Assembly (NCBI GenBank): GCA_014304965.1
Contig: JACRTZ010000175.1
Location: forward strand, 2,644-14,525
Direction: 5' to 3'
Origin: Vulcanimicrobiota bacterium
Lineage (GTDB): Bacteria > Vulcanimicrobiota > Vulcanimicrobiia > Vulcanimicrobiales > Vulcanimicrobiaceae
Length of the DNA stretch: 11,882 bases
Shown here one piece after another: positions 1 to 6,120 of the stretch. The notes beneath the pieces were generated by a model. The model did no database searches, had not been told where the DNA came from, and saw nothing but the letters and a program-made list of their open reading frames with translations. The translations under genes were made by a program, and so were the position numbers. The first letter of the stretch is position 1. Every line of letters begins with the position of its first letter.

Positions 1-555
1 ACCTACCTGAGCGCAATCCACGCGCGCACGCCGCACTTTTTCTCCGACGGCAAACCCGCGGATATCGGCGTGCGGCAAGAGATCCTCAAAAATCTCGTCA
101 GTGAGGAACTCGGCGAGAAGAATCATCCGGCGCTCTGGCGTCAATTTGCACATGCGCTCGGTGCGACCGACGCCGAGTTGGCTGCCACTAAACCATTCGA
201 ATCGACCGAGGCACTGATCGGCGCGTTCCGCCGCTTCTGCGGCGAGCAACCGTTTTACGTCGGGCTTGCCGCAATGCACGCGTTCGAGTCGCAAGTTCCC
301 GCGATTGCCGCTGCGAAAATTGCCGGGCTCGTCAAGTGGTACGGCATCACCGAGCCCGCGGCGCACGAGTTCTTCTCGGTCCACCAAGAAGCCGACATCT
401 GGCATTCCGAAGCGGAGTGGTCGCTGATCGAGCGCTTTGCGGATACTCCCGAGAAGCAGCAGCAAGTGGCCGATGCGACGCGCTCGGTCTGCGATGCGCT
501 GTGGTCGTTCCTCGATGGCGTCTACACGGGACCGGTGCCCGTACGATCCGCTTAG
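1..555 (+). CDS. CADD/TenA-like heme-oxygenase-fold diiron protein, 3' part (5' end outside window)
   Basis: The reading frame is open from the first base, so the start lies upstream and roughly the first fifth of a ~230-residue protein is missing. A GTG at 70 is not the real start because the upstream 23 codons also fit the family. What is seen: the EELGEKNHP segment, FESQVP, and VHQEADIWHS. Counted from the first codon in the window, E35, H42, E96, H127, D131 and H134 reproduce the spacing of the six dimetal ligands I recall for Chlamydia CADD. Family knowledge: CADD-type proteins have the TenA/PqqC all-helical fold and several make p-aminobenzoate for folate in a self-sacrificing reaction. 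The sacrificial tyrosine would lie in the missing N-terminus, so the reaction cannot be confirmed. The soluble product would be cytosolic. The gene ends normally with TAG, two bases before a pseudogene starts. Confidence 0.82.
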   Translation, partial: TYLSAIHARTPHFFSDGKPADIGVRQEILKNLVSEELGEKNHPALWRQFAHALGATDAELAATKPFESTEALIGAFRRFCGEQPFYVGLAAMHAFESQVPAIAAAKIAGLVKWYGITEPAAHEFFSVHQEADIWHSEAEWSLIERFADTPEKQQQVADATRSVCDALWSFLDGVYTGPVPVRSA

Positions 556-556
556 G

Positions 557-743
557 GTGGTCATGTTCCAGAACACCTCAAAGACGGATACCAAAGGCGT
601 TTCGCCCTTGCGTCCGGGCCAATCGTATACGGCGAACTTCACGTTCCAACGCTCCGCTCAAGCGGCCGAACGTTCGACGCGTTTTAGCTTCGATACCCAA
701 TTTTGCCAACCCAACCAACGACACGTACCGCCTGGAGATGTGA
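557..743 (+). pseudogene. 5'-truncated, frameshifted copy of the secreted CARDB-like gene at 10525-10938
   Basis: Codons from 557 read VVMFQN..KTDTKG..PLRPGQSYTANFTFQRSA and align without gaps with 10723-10881 of the intact gene for 53 codons. By hand count there are about 28 nucleotide differences (about 82% identity) and 42 of 53 residues are identical, with many silent third-position changes. After base 715 the copy lacks 29 bases present at 10882-10910, which shifts the frame. The last codons (NDTYRLEM then TGA) are found in another frame and match NDTYRLEV of the intact gene. The first 66 codons, including the signal peptide, are absent; the fragment begins just after the stop of the preceding gene. 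It cannot make a secreted product and is a relic. Confidence 0.88.
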
Positions 744-871
744 TGGCCGGCGAAATTCCGCAGCGCGAGTTCGAAGACGGAATTTCGGTTTTGACCATCG
801 GGATCGGCGGCTCGCATTTGGGCGATGCAACCACCGAACCCGAGGCCGAACGCATCGTTGACGAAGCATGA
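743..871 (+). pseudogene. N-terminal remnant of an aldo/keto reductase
   Basis: The ATG overlaps the TGA of the preceding relic (TGATG) and is preceded by GGAG at good spacing, so it was once a translationally coupled second gene. The 42 codons begin MAGEIPQREFEDG and contain IGIGGSHLGDA and EAERIVDEA. This is the N-terminal strand and first barrel helix typical of aldo/keto reductases of about 320-330 residues in which GIGG(S/Y)HLG is followed by E..RIV.EAID.G. The next expected segment (the ..FFDNAW.Y region with the catalytic Asp/Tyr) is absent: the frame stops at 869-871 and no later frame restores it. About 280 residues including the active site are missing, so this is non-functional. 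The first seven residues and their upstream overlap are repeated at 10938. Confidence 0.72.
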
Positions 872-953
872 TGCCGTCCGCGCCGATACGGATGGAAGAT
901 GTGCCCGCGCCGACGTGCGCGAAAATTGCGGTAGCGGCGCTTGCGATCCAGCC
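864..953 (-). pseudogene. Probable internal fragment of a luciferase-like monooxygenase
   Basis: Read on the minus strand, about 30 residues include ASAATAIFAHVGAGT, then SSIRIGADGIML. This resembles the N-terminal barrel of LLM-class flavin-dependent monooxygenases (pattern: ASSAPEV.IGHVAA.TSRIRVG.GGIML). The match ends at 864, exactly where the aldo/keto reductase fragment on the other strand ends (868), as expected if one deletion fused two convergent genes. The sequence upstream in this frame (minus strand, about 954-1060) has no stop for a stretch but lacks the expected N-terminal strand and AEHH motif. The call rests on one short motif seen by eye; chance similarity in GC-rich antisense sequence is the alternative. 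Confidence 0.42.
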
Positions 954-1035
954 AAGAGCGTTTGTAGCTCCACCGCTCCGCATGTTGAGCGAGATCGAGC
1001 GAGCGCCGAAAAGCTCCTCAAACGAGGAAGGTAGC

Positions 1036-1061
1036 GGCCTTGTCGCACGAAAGGCCTACGC
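1036..1061 (+). promoter_or_regulatory. Small hairpin overlapping the Shine-Dalgarno of the amine oxidase gene
   Basis: GGCCTT at 1036-1041 pairs with AAGGCC at 1051-1056 across a 9-base loop. The right arm contains the AAGG that is the only plausible Shine-Dalgarno for the ATG at 1062. Folding would hide the ribosome site. A six-pair stem is modest and may be chance. Confidence 0.3.
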
Positions 1062-2678
1062 ATGAACGACGAGACCCATGTACGCGTTGCGGTAATCGGC
1101 GGCGGCTGTGCCGGCGCGTATTCGGCGTTGCGTCTTCAACGCGCGGAACGCGGTCCGGTCGTCCTTTTCGAATACGGCGATCGCATCGGTGGCCGGCTGT
1201 ACTCGCGCACCTTGCCGGGTATGCCGCACGTGCACGCCGAGGTGGGCGGCATGCGCTTTATTCGCGAGAAGCACAAGCTCGTCGTCGGAATGATCGAGGA
1301 GCTCGGGCTTAAGGCGCGGTCCTTTCCGATGGGCCATCGAGATCCGAAAATCGGGTCCAACCAAAACTTCGTCTACTTGCGCCGCCGTCATCTTCGGTAC
1401 GGAGAACTTTCGAACTCCGTAAAAGTTCCGTACGAATTGAACTGGCCCGAGCGCGACATGAATCCCGACGAACTGCAAACCTGGGCGTACCGCTACCTCG
1501 TCCCCAATTGGGACACCGCAACGCTCGACGACCTCTTCAAGGTGCACGTCTTCGGGAAGCCGCTGTACAAGTACGGACTGTGGGACTTGCTCTATCTCGT
1601 GATGAGCGGGGAGGCCTACGAGTTCATGCGTGACGCCGGCGGATACGATTGCAACGTCGCGAACGCGAACGCTGTGTCGTCGCTTCCGAGCGACGACTTT
1701 GGGCCTACGGTCGTTTACGAAACCCTCGTCAAGGGCTACGATCAACTGCCGATTCAGACCGTGAATACGTTCGTGAAAGAAGGCGGCGAAGTTCGCCACC
1801 ACCACCGCCTGAAGTCGATCGTTCGGAAGGACGGCGGTGGAGTGCGCCTCGCCTTCGTGCGCACCGAGACCGAAACGGCGAACGACGCCGTGCGCCGAAC
1901 GGTGGTGGACACCGACGATCACTTCACGGTGGACGCGGACCACGTCGTGCTCGCCATGCCCCGACGTTCGCTCGAGCTGATCGACTGGACGCCGCTGCGC
2001 GAAGACAAGATGTTGCGGCACGACCTCAAGACCGTCATAAAACAGGCCGGGATCAAGCTACTGCTCGGATACGAATACCCGTGGTGGAAGGCGCTCGGCC
2101 TCGAAGCCGGCCGTCTGATCACCGACCTGCCGATCCGCCAGGTCTATTATTTCGGAAGCGAACAGGAAGCGATCGACGGCGAGCGCGGTAACTCGAACGC
2201 CCTGCTCATGGCGTCGTACAACGACTTGAGCACGCTGCCGTTCTGGAAGGTCTTCGAGAACGACCCCGCCTTCCGGGGGCGCAATCCGGGCGAACCGACA
2301 AATCCCGACGTGCTGAACGTTCTGCCGCAACACCATCCGGCGACCACCGGGATGGTCGAAATGGCGCAGTTGCTGATCGCGGAAGTTCACGGCATGCGCA
2401 CGCTGCCCACGCCTTACACCGCGGTGTTTCAGGACTGGACCGAAGACCCGTTCGGCGCCGGCTGGCACGCGTGGAAAGCCGGCGTCGACTTCCGCCATAC
2501 GATGAAGCGCATTCGTAAGCCGATCGATGATTGGCCCGTGTACATCTGCGGCGAGGCATACTCGTTCAATCAAGGCTGGGTCGAAGGTGCGCTGCAAACC
2601 GCGGAGTTGATGCTCGAAGAACACTTCGGATTGAACCGTCCGACTTGGCTGGCGAAAGACTATTCGCTCGGCCCGTAG
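1062..2678 (+). CDS. FAD-dependent amine / L-amino acid oxidase family protein
   Basis: 538 residues, a usual length for flavin monoamine oxidases. Seen: the Rossmann FAD-binding motif VAVIGGGCAGAYSALRL (G13, G15, G18), the ribose-binding acid E37 at the end of strand two followed by RIGGR (41-45), the AEVGGMRF segment (59-66) characteristic of L-amino acid oxidase-like members, and a C-terminal flavin motif around 497-510 (GEAYS, then QGWVEGA). Family knowledge: these enzymes oxidise an amine or amino acid to the imine, reduce oxygen to H2O2 and release ammonia. The substrate cannot be read from the sequence. No signal peptide or Tat motif is evident, so it is probably cytosolic. The ATG is preceded by AAAGG at suitable spacing, and the N-terminus begins only a few residues before the Rossmann strand, as expected. 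It lies between two relic regions and is probably transcribed on its own. Confidence 0.85.
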   Translation: MNDETHVRVAVIGGGCAGAYSALRLQRAERGPVVLFEYGDRIGGRLYSRTLPGMPHVHAEVGGMRFIREKHKLVVGMIEELGLKARSFPMGHRDPKIGSNQNFVYLRRRHLRYGELSNSVKVPYELNWPERDMNPDELQTWAYRYLVPNWDTATLDDLFKVHVFGKPLYKYGLWDLLYLVMSGEAYEFMRDAGGYDCNVANANAVSSLPSDDFGPTVVYETLVKGYDQLPIQTVNTFVKEGGEVRHHHRLKSIVRKDGGGVRLAFVRTETETANDAVRRTVVDTDDHFTVDADHVVLAMPRRSLELIDWTPLREDKMLRHDLKTVIKQAGIKLLLGYEYPWWKALGLEAGRLITDLPIRQVYYFGSEQEAIDGERGNSNALLMASYNDLSTLPFWKVFENDPAFRGRNPGEPTNPDVLNVLPQHHPATTGMVEMAQLLIAEVHGMRTLPTPYTAVFQDWTEDPFGAGWHAWKAGVDFRHTMKRIRKPIDDWPVYICGEAYSFNQGWVEGALQTAELMLEEHFGLNRPTWLAKDYSLGP

Positions 2679-2704
2679 ACTCTTGGAACGTTGGGCGGCC
2701 CAAC

Positions 2705-2767
2705 CGGCATGAGGTTACGAGCGGGCCTTTTGCCGGCTTACGTCGGATACGCTAAAAGCACTGGTAA
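2705..2767 (+). pseudogene. Relic of the C-terminus of the adjacent secreted protein gene (2813-3496)
   Basis: From 2720 one frame reads SGPFAGLRRIR, TAA, KHW, TAA. The intact neighbour reads SGPFVGLRRLR at its C-terminal domain and ends RKKHW stop. The two blocks are joined in the same frame with about 28 codons missing between them, and one lysine codon (AAA) has become TAA. Upstream similarity is detectable to about GGCAT at 2706. This is a decayed tandem duplicate of which only the tail survives. No other coding signal is seen in the 2679-2812 gap. Confidence 0.72.
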
Positions 2768-2768
2768 C
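2754..2768 (+). repeat. 15-bp direct repeat, left copy (AAAAGCACTGGTAAC)
   Basis: This 15-mer is identical to 3483-3497. The two copies sit at the end of the relic and the end of the intact gene and therefore bracket it. The best explanation is shared ancestry of the two C-termini (KHW stop) rather than an attachment site. Confidence 0.8.
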
Positions 2769-2777
2769 GGAGTTAAA

Positions 2778-2822
2778 ATGCTCGTTTTTCAAGTTGGTAA
2801 GCTGTTGATCTCTTGCGACTGA
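2778..2822 (+). CDS. Possible 14-residue leader peptide overlapping the next gene's start
   Basis: MLVFQVGKLLISCD then TGA. GGAG at 2769-2772 stands five bases before the ATG, a better ribosome site than anything in front of the TTG at 2813. The leader stop (2820-2822) lies just inside the downstream gene in another frame, a layout that would deliver ribosomes to the weak TTG start. The alternative is that the ATG is the remains of a normal start displaced by an indel. No function is assigned. Confidence 0.3.
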   Translation: MLVFQVGKLLISCD

Positions 2823-3496
2823 CGCTGCGCGTCGTTCGCAATCGCGCGCTAGGCGCGCTTGTCTCACTGATGTTCGTCGCCGCCGCTGGCCCCGTCTGCG
2901 CGGACGAAGCCCGATTCGCCGCAGGGACTCGCGTCGAAGGGCATTCGTACGGCGCGTCGTGGGATCGCTGCACCGTCATCGTCGACCGCCCGACGGGCGG
3001 CTATCTTCTGCGGTGCGATGGGCAGCCGGGTCGAGACGTCGTGTTTTCGGCTTCGGACGTTCGAGCGCTGCAAGGCGCGGATCCCGGACCGCCGCGCAAC
3101 GCTCCGGCGCACCCGCCGATCCGCGCAAACGCAGCGCCGCCCGCGGTCGCTGCGGCACCACCGGCCGGCACGACTGCAGCGGCTGAAGACGGCGCGTTCA
3201 AGGCCATTCGACCGCGCGTCGGAGTGTACGCTTGCTACGATCAAGTGGCGAACGAGGTGGCCACGTTGCAATGGGGACTGCTCGACGGCTCACGTTATTC
3301 GACGTACGATGGCGGCCGCGGACGCTACACCTACGCGTCGCAGAGCGGCATCCTGACCTTTGCCAGCGGCCCGTTCGTCGGCTTACGCCGCTTGCGCGTC
3401 TCCGAACGGTCGTTCCGTATTCTCGACGAACGCGGGAAACTAACGGCTAATGTCTGCCCGTGGACGCCGAAAGACCCTCGTAAAAAGCACTGGTAA
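2813..3496 (+). CDS. Secreted two-domain protein of unknown function (Tudor/Agenet-like N-terminal domain)
   Basis: 227 residues from a TTG start; an in-frame TAA at 2798-2800 rules out longer forms, and the next ATG would cut the signal peptide. Residues 1-30 form a classical signal peptide (basic RVVRNR, hydrophobic LGALVSLMFVAAAG, cleavage after VCA). Residues ~33-90 (GTRVEG..YG.SWDRCTVI..GGYLLRCDG) resemble the small SH3-like barrel of Tudor/Agenet-type domains. An Ala/Pro linker (~95-125) leads to a C-terminal domain (~128-227) with GVYACYD, aromatic-rich strands, SGPFVGLRR and a basic tail ending KKHW. It has three or four cysteines that could form disulfides outside the cytoplasm. The upstream relic of its C-terminus shows that it was tandemly duplicated. 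No enzymatic motif is seen, and binding or scaffolding is only a guess. Confidence 0.75.
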   Translation: MRLTLRVVRNRALGALVSLMFVAAAGPVCADEARFAAGTRVEGHSYGASWDRCTVIVDRPTGGYLLRCDGQPGRDVVFSASDVRALQGADPGPPRNAPAHPPIRANAAPPAVAAAPPAGTTAAAEDGAFKAIRPRVGVYACYDQVANEVATLQWGLLDGSRYSTYDGGRGRYTYASQSGILTFASGPFVGLRRLRVSERSFRILDERGKLTANVCPWTPKDPRKKHW

Positions 3497-3497
3497 C
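3483..3497 (+). repeat. 15-bp direct repeat, right copy
   Basis: Identical to 2754-2768. It covers the last codons and stop of the secreted protein gene. Confidence 0.8.
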
Positions 3498-3508
3498 AGG
3501 GCAAAGTT

Positions 3509-3539
3509 GAGAAGTCCGGGCGCCCCGCCCGGACTTCTC
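3509..3539. terminator. Bidirectional hairpin terminator between convergent genes
   Basis: GAGAAGTCCGGGC (3509-3521) and GCCCGGACTTCTC (3527-3539) form a perfect 13-pair stem with loop GCCCC. It lies 12 bases after the plus-strand stop and directly abuts the stop (TAA, 3542-3540) of the minus-strand phospholipase gene. The U-tracts are short on both sides, so termination strength is uncertain, but the placement fits a shared terminator. Confidence 0.82.
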
Positions 3540-4580
3540 TTATGCGCCCCTCACGAAGCGTTCGCCATCGCGCCGTCCGCGTTCCATGAGCTTTTCGATT
3601 TCCGAGAAGTCTTTGAAGTTCAGCACGGGCAGCGTGATGGGTTCGTCGGGCCCGATCGTCCGGATATGGACGTAATGCTTGTCCGGCGCCACGCCGAGCC
3701 GCACGTCCTCGTTGATGCGGCGTGCGAGCTTGAGGTCGAGTTCGAGCATCCGAGCGGTATTGGCTTCGAGCAGGAGCGAAGCCGCGTGAGCGATCGAATC
3801 GACCGCATGCTGGGCGCCCGCGGTCGCGGTCGGATCCACGAAGATGGCGGTGACTTCGGTGGCGCCGGCGTCGATCGCCTGACGGATCGGCGCGTTGTTG
3901 GTAAAGCCGCCGTCGGCAAAAACCCGGTCGACGCCGTCGGCACAGGAGATGACGATCGGTTCGAAGGCCGGCGGCAGGGCGGCCGAAGCGCAGACGGCAT
4001 CCACGTAATTCTTCGCCGTAATCTCGTGGGCGTCGTGTTCGGCAAAAAAGAACGGCGCGCGTTCGTCGGCTTCGCCTTGCGGGAAGAACGCAAAGGCGTC
4101 CCCACGCGCTGTGCTCAAATTCGTCACGCTGACGATGAAGGTCGTCTTGACGGCGGAGAGGTCCGCAACCTCGGCAATGACCGACCGCACGTGCTCGCTG
4201 TCGAGCAGCCCGCGCAGTTGCGACAGGTGGCTCGCTTCCTTGAGGTGCGGGAGCGACGAGAGCGCGTGCATCAGGTGCCCGGCCTTCGCGCGCGCCGGTT
4301 CCTTGGCGATCGCCCGCAATTCGTTCCAAAGGCGCACCAGGATATCGACCTCAGGACGCAATCGCGTGACGTCGCGCCGCGCGATCGTCTGCCACAACTC
4401 GGGAAGGCGGTCGCCCATGCCTTGAGCGACGGCCAGTCCGTTGAGCGCCCCAATCGACGTTCCGCAGACGATATCGAACGTTTCCTGCTGCAAGAGCGCG
4501 GAAGCGACCCCCGCTTCGTACGCCCCTCGCGCGCCGCCGCCGCTGAGGATGAGAGCTTTGATCGGAGTTGTCGAGGACAT
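3540..4580 (-). CDS. Patatin-like phospholipase family protein
   Basis: 346 residues from the ATG at 4580 (MSSTTPIKALILSGGGARG). The frame stays open to 4682, but that 34-residue extension is low-complexity basic sequence and the family normally starts a few residues before the glycine-rich loop. Seen: oxyanion loop SGGGARGAYEAG (13-24), nucleophile elbow GTSIG with Ser42, and the catalytic DGG motif with Asp223 in FADGGFTNNAP. These form the Ser/Asp dyad of the patatin/RssA/PlpD group. Family knowledge: lipid acyl hydrolases acting on phospholipids or other acyl esters. No signal peptide or membrane helix is apparent, so it is probably cytosolic or peripherally membrane-bound. It is transcribed divergently from gadB and ends at the shared hairpin. 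No convincing Shine-Dalgarno precedes 4580, so leaderless translation is possible. Confidence 0.9.
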   Translation of the reverse strand: MSSTTPIKALILSGGGARGAYEAGVASALLQQETFDIVCGTSIGALNGLAVAQGMGDRLPELWQTIARRDVTRLRPEVDILVRLWNELRAIAKEPARAKAGHLMHALSSLPHLKEASHLSQLRGLLDSEHVRSVIAEVADLSAVKTTFIVSVTNLSTARGDAFAFFPQGEADERAPFFFAEHDAHEITAKNYVDAVCASAALPPAFEPIVISCADGVDRVFADGGFTNNAPIRQAIDAGATEVTAIFVDPTATAGAQHAVDSIAHAASLLLEANTARMLELDLKLARRINEDVRLGVAPDKHYVHIRTIGPDEPITLPVLNFKDFSEIEKLMERGRRDGERFVRGA

Positions 4581-4686
4581 CGCGCGCGTTGTTAGGCCGG
4601 GCCTTGCAGCGTCCTGCACGTTAGGGCGTTGCGCTTGCTTGCGCTTGCGGCGGGACCGCCTGCCGCGCGCGCGGTAAGGCACGGAT
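4581..4686. promoter_or_regulatory. Divergent promoter region between the patatin-like gene and gadB
   Basis: These 106 bases must hold the start signals of both genes. Seen: an imperfect 10-base tandem repeat GCGCTTGCTT/GCGCTTGCGG (4631-4650) followed by a GC-rich dyad GCGGC..GCCGC (about 4647-4665), which could bind a regulator. GGTAAGG (4673-4679) is the likely Shine-Dalgarno of gadB. No clear -10/-35 boxes were found by eye. No operator is claimed. Confidence 0.35.
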
Positions 4687-6120
4687 ATGCCGTTGCATCA
4701 ACAACATCGCGCGGGCGACGCGCAATTCGACGACGTCTACGCTTCGACCGAACTCTCGGTTCGGATCCCGAAGTACACGTTTCCGGCGCGTCAACACGAT
4801 CCGCGCCACGTTTACGGGCTTTTGCAGGACGAGTTGATCCTAGACGGCGGTTCCCGGCAGAACTTGGCGACGTTCTGCACGACGTGGGCGGAGCCCGAGG
4901 TTCGTCAACTCATGTCGGACTGTTTCGACAAGAACATGATCGACAAGGACGAGTACCCGCAGACCGCCGAGATCGAGAACCGTTGCGTACATATGCTGGC
5001 AGATCTCTGGAACGCGCCGCGCGCGAAGAGTGCAATCGGCTGTTCCACGACCGGTTCCAGCGAGGCGGCGATGCTGGGCGGGATGGCCCTAAAATGGAAG
5101 TGGCGCGAACGTCGCCGCGCCGCCGGCCTGCCGACGGATAAACCGAACTTGGTCACCGGCCCCGTGCAAATTTGCTGGCACAAGTTCTGCCGCTATTGGG
5201 ATGTCGAGTTGCGCGAGGTTCCGATGCAGGGCGATCGGCTGATCCTTGACGCCGGCGAGATCGCGGCCTATTGCGACGAAAATACGATCGGCGTGGTTCC
5301 GACGCTCGGCGTCACCTATACCTGTCAATACGAGCCCGTCAAGGACATTGCCGCGGCCCTCGACCGGCTTCAGGCCGAGCGCGGTTTGGACATCCCGATC
5401 CACGTCGACGCCGCCAGCGGCGGTTTCTTGGCGCCCTTCATGGATCCCAAACTCGAGTGGGATTTCCGGCTGACGCGCGTCAAGTCCATCAACACGTCGG
5501 GACACAAGTTCGGGTTGGCGCCGCTCGGCGTCGGCTGGGCGATCTGGCGCGAGCGCGCCGATCTTCCCGAAGATCTCATTTTCGACGTGAACTATCTGGG
5601 CGGAAACATGCCGACGTTCGCGCTCAATTTCTCACGGCCGGGTGGCGAGATCGTCTGCCAGTACTACAACTTCTTGCGGCTCGGCAAGGAAGGGTATCGC
5701 AAAGTTCACGAGGCGTGTTACGAAACCGCACAATACGTCGCCCGGGAAATTGCTAAACTCGCGCCGTTCGTGCTGATCTACGACGGCCACGGCGGCTTAC
5801 CGGGCGCGGCCTGGACGTTGCGTGATCCGGCGAGCGCTGGCTTCACCCTCTACGACCTCGCCGATCGCCTGCGCACGACGGGCTGGCTCGTCCCCGCCTA
5901 TTCGATGCCGGAGAATCGCACGGATTTGGTCGTGCAACGCATTCTCGTGCGCCACGGCTTCAGCCGGGATCTCGGCGCGTCGCTCGTCAACGATATCCGC
6001 CGCGCGGTCGAACACTTCCGGCGCCATCCGATCACGACGCCGTTGAACGAGCACGAGGCAGGCGGTCACAACCATGGGGGCCGCGCGCGCAATGTGCCTG
6101 CCCCGGTGGCCGGGTCTTAG
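4687..6120 (+). CDS. gadB: Glutamate decarboxylase (PLP-dependent)
   Basis: 477 residues, slightly longer than E. coli GadB (466), and collinear with it from about residue 26. Seen: LDGGSRQNLATFC (52-64), DKDEYPQTAEIENRC, TTGSSEAAMLGGMALKWKW, DKPNLVTGPVQICWHKF, the PLP-binding Asp241 in HVDAASGGFLAPF, and the Schiff-base lysine K274 in SGHKFGLAPLG. It converts L-glutamate plus a proton to GABA and CO2 in the cytosol, consuming acid. In E. coli it works with the antiporter GadC, but no antiporter gene is in this window. The ATG at 4687 has AAGG at good spacing. The C-terminus differs from E. coli: instead of the ..FKHT tail whose histidine closes the active site at neutral pH, there is a His/Gly-rich stretch (HEAGGHNHGG) and a further 12 residues. 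Its stop overlaps that of the convergent sensor gene by four bases. Confidence 0.96.
   Translation: MPLHQQHRAGDAQFDDVYASTELSVRIPKYTFPARQHDPRHVYGLLQDELILDGGSRQNLATFCTTWAEPEVRQLMSDCFDKNMIDKDEYPQTAEIENRCVHMLADLWNAPRAKSAIGCSTTGSSEAAMLGGMALKWKWRERRRAAGLPTDKPNLVTGPVQICWHKFCRYWDVELREVPMQGDRLILDAGEIAAYCDENTIGVVPTLGVTYTCQYEPVKDIAAALDRLQAERGLDIPIHVDAASGGFLAPFMDPKLEWDFRLTRVKSINTSGHKFGLAPLGVGWAIWRERADLPEDLIFDVNYLGGNMPTFALNFSRPGGEIVCQYYNFLRLGKEGYRKVHEACYETAQYVAREIAKLAPFVLIYDGHGGLPGAAWTLRDPASAGFTLYDLADRLRTTGWLVPAYSMPENRTDLVVQRILVRHGFSRDLGASLVNDIRRAVEHFRRHPITTPLNEHEAGGHNHGGRARNVPAPVAGS

Noticed and set aside
437..871. 144-residue ORF as one gene
   Set aside because: Its first third is out-of-frame sequence of the CADD-like gene, its middle is the CARDB-like relic and its end is the reductase relic: a chance fusion of three frames.
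868..1065. 65-codon plus-strand ORF linked by ATGA overlaps both to the preceding reductase fragment and to the amine oxidase
   Set aside because: The overlaps are tempting, but the peptide resembles nothing, has no ribosome site, and lies antisense to the probable luciferase-like relic. It is better explained as an open frame across decayed DNA.
1056..2021. 321-residue minus-strand ORF inside the amine oxidase gene
   Set aside because: Mirror frame of a high-GC coding region; the plus-strand frame carries the FAD motifs.
2684..2705. GTTGGG-CGG-CCCAAC hairpin as a terminator after the amine oxidase
   Set aside because: Only six pairs, a three-base loop and no following T-run; too weak to call.
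2754..3497. 15-bp direct repeats as target-site duplication or attachment sites around a mobile gene
   Set aside because: The repeats coincide with homologous C-terminal codons (KHW stop), and no integrase or transposase is present, so tandem duplication explains them better.
3450..4595. 381-residue plus-strand ORF opposite the patatin gene
   Set aside because: Shadow frame: the minus strand has clear catalytic motifs, and the plus-strand product has none.
4581..4682. N-terminal 34-residue extension of the patatin-like protein
   Set aside because: Low-complexity Arg-rich sequence over the divergent promoter; the family starts close to the SGGGARG loop.
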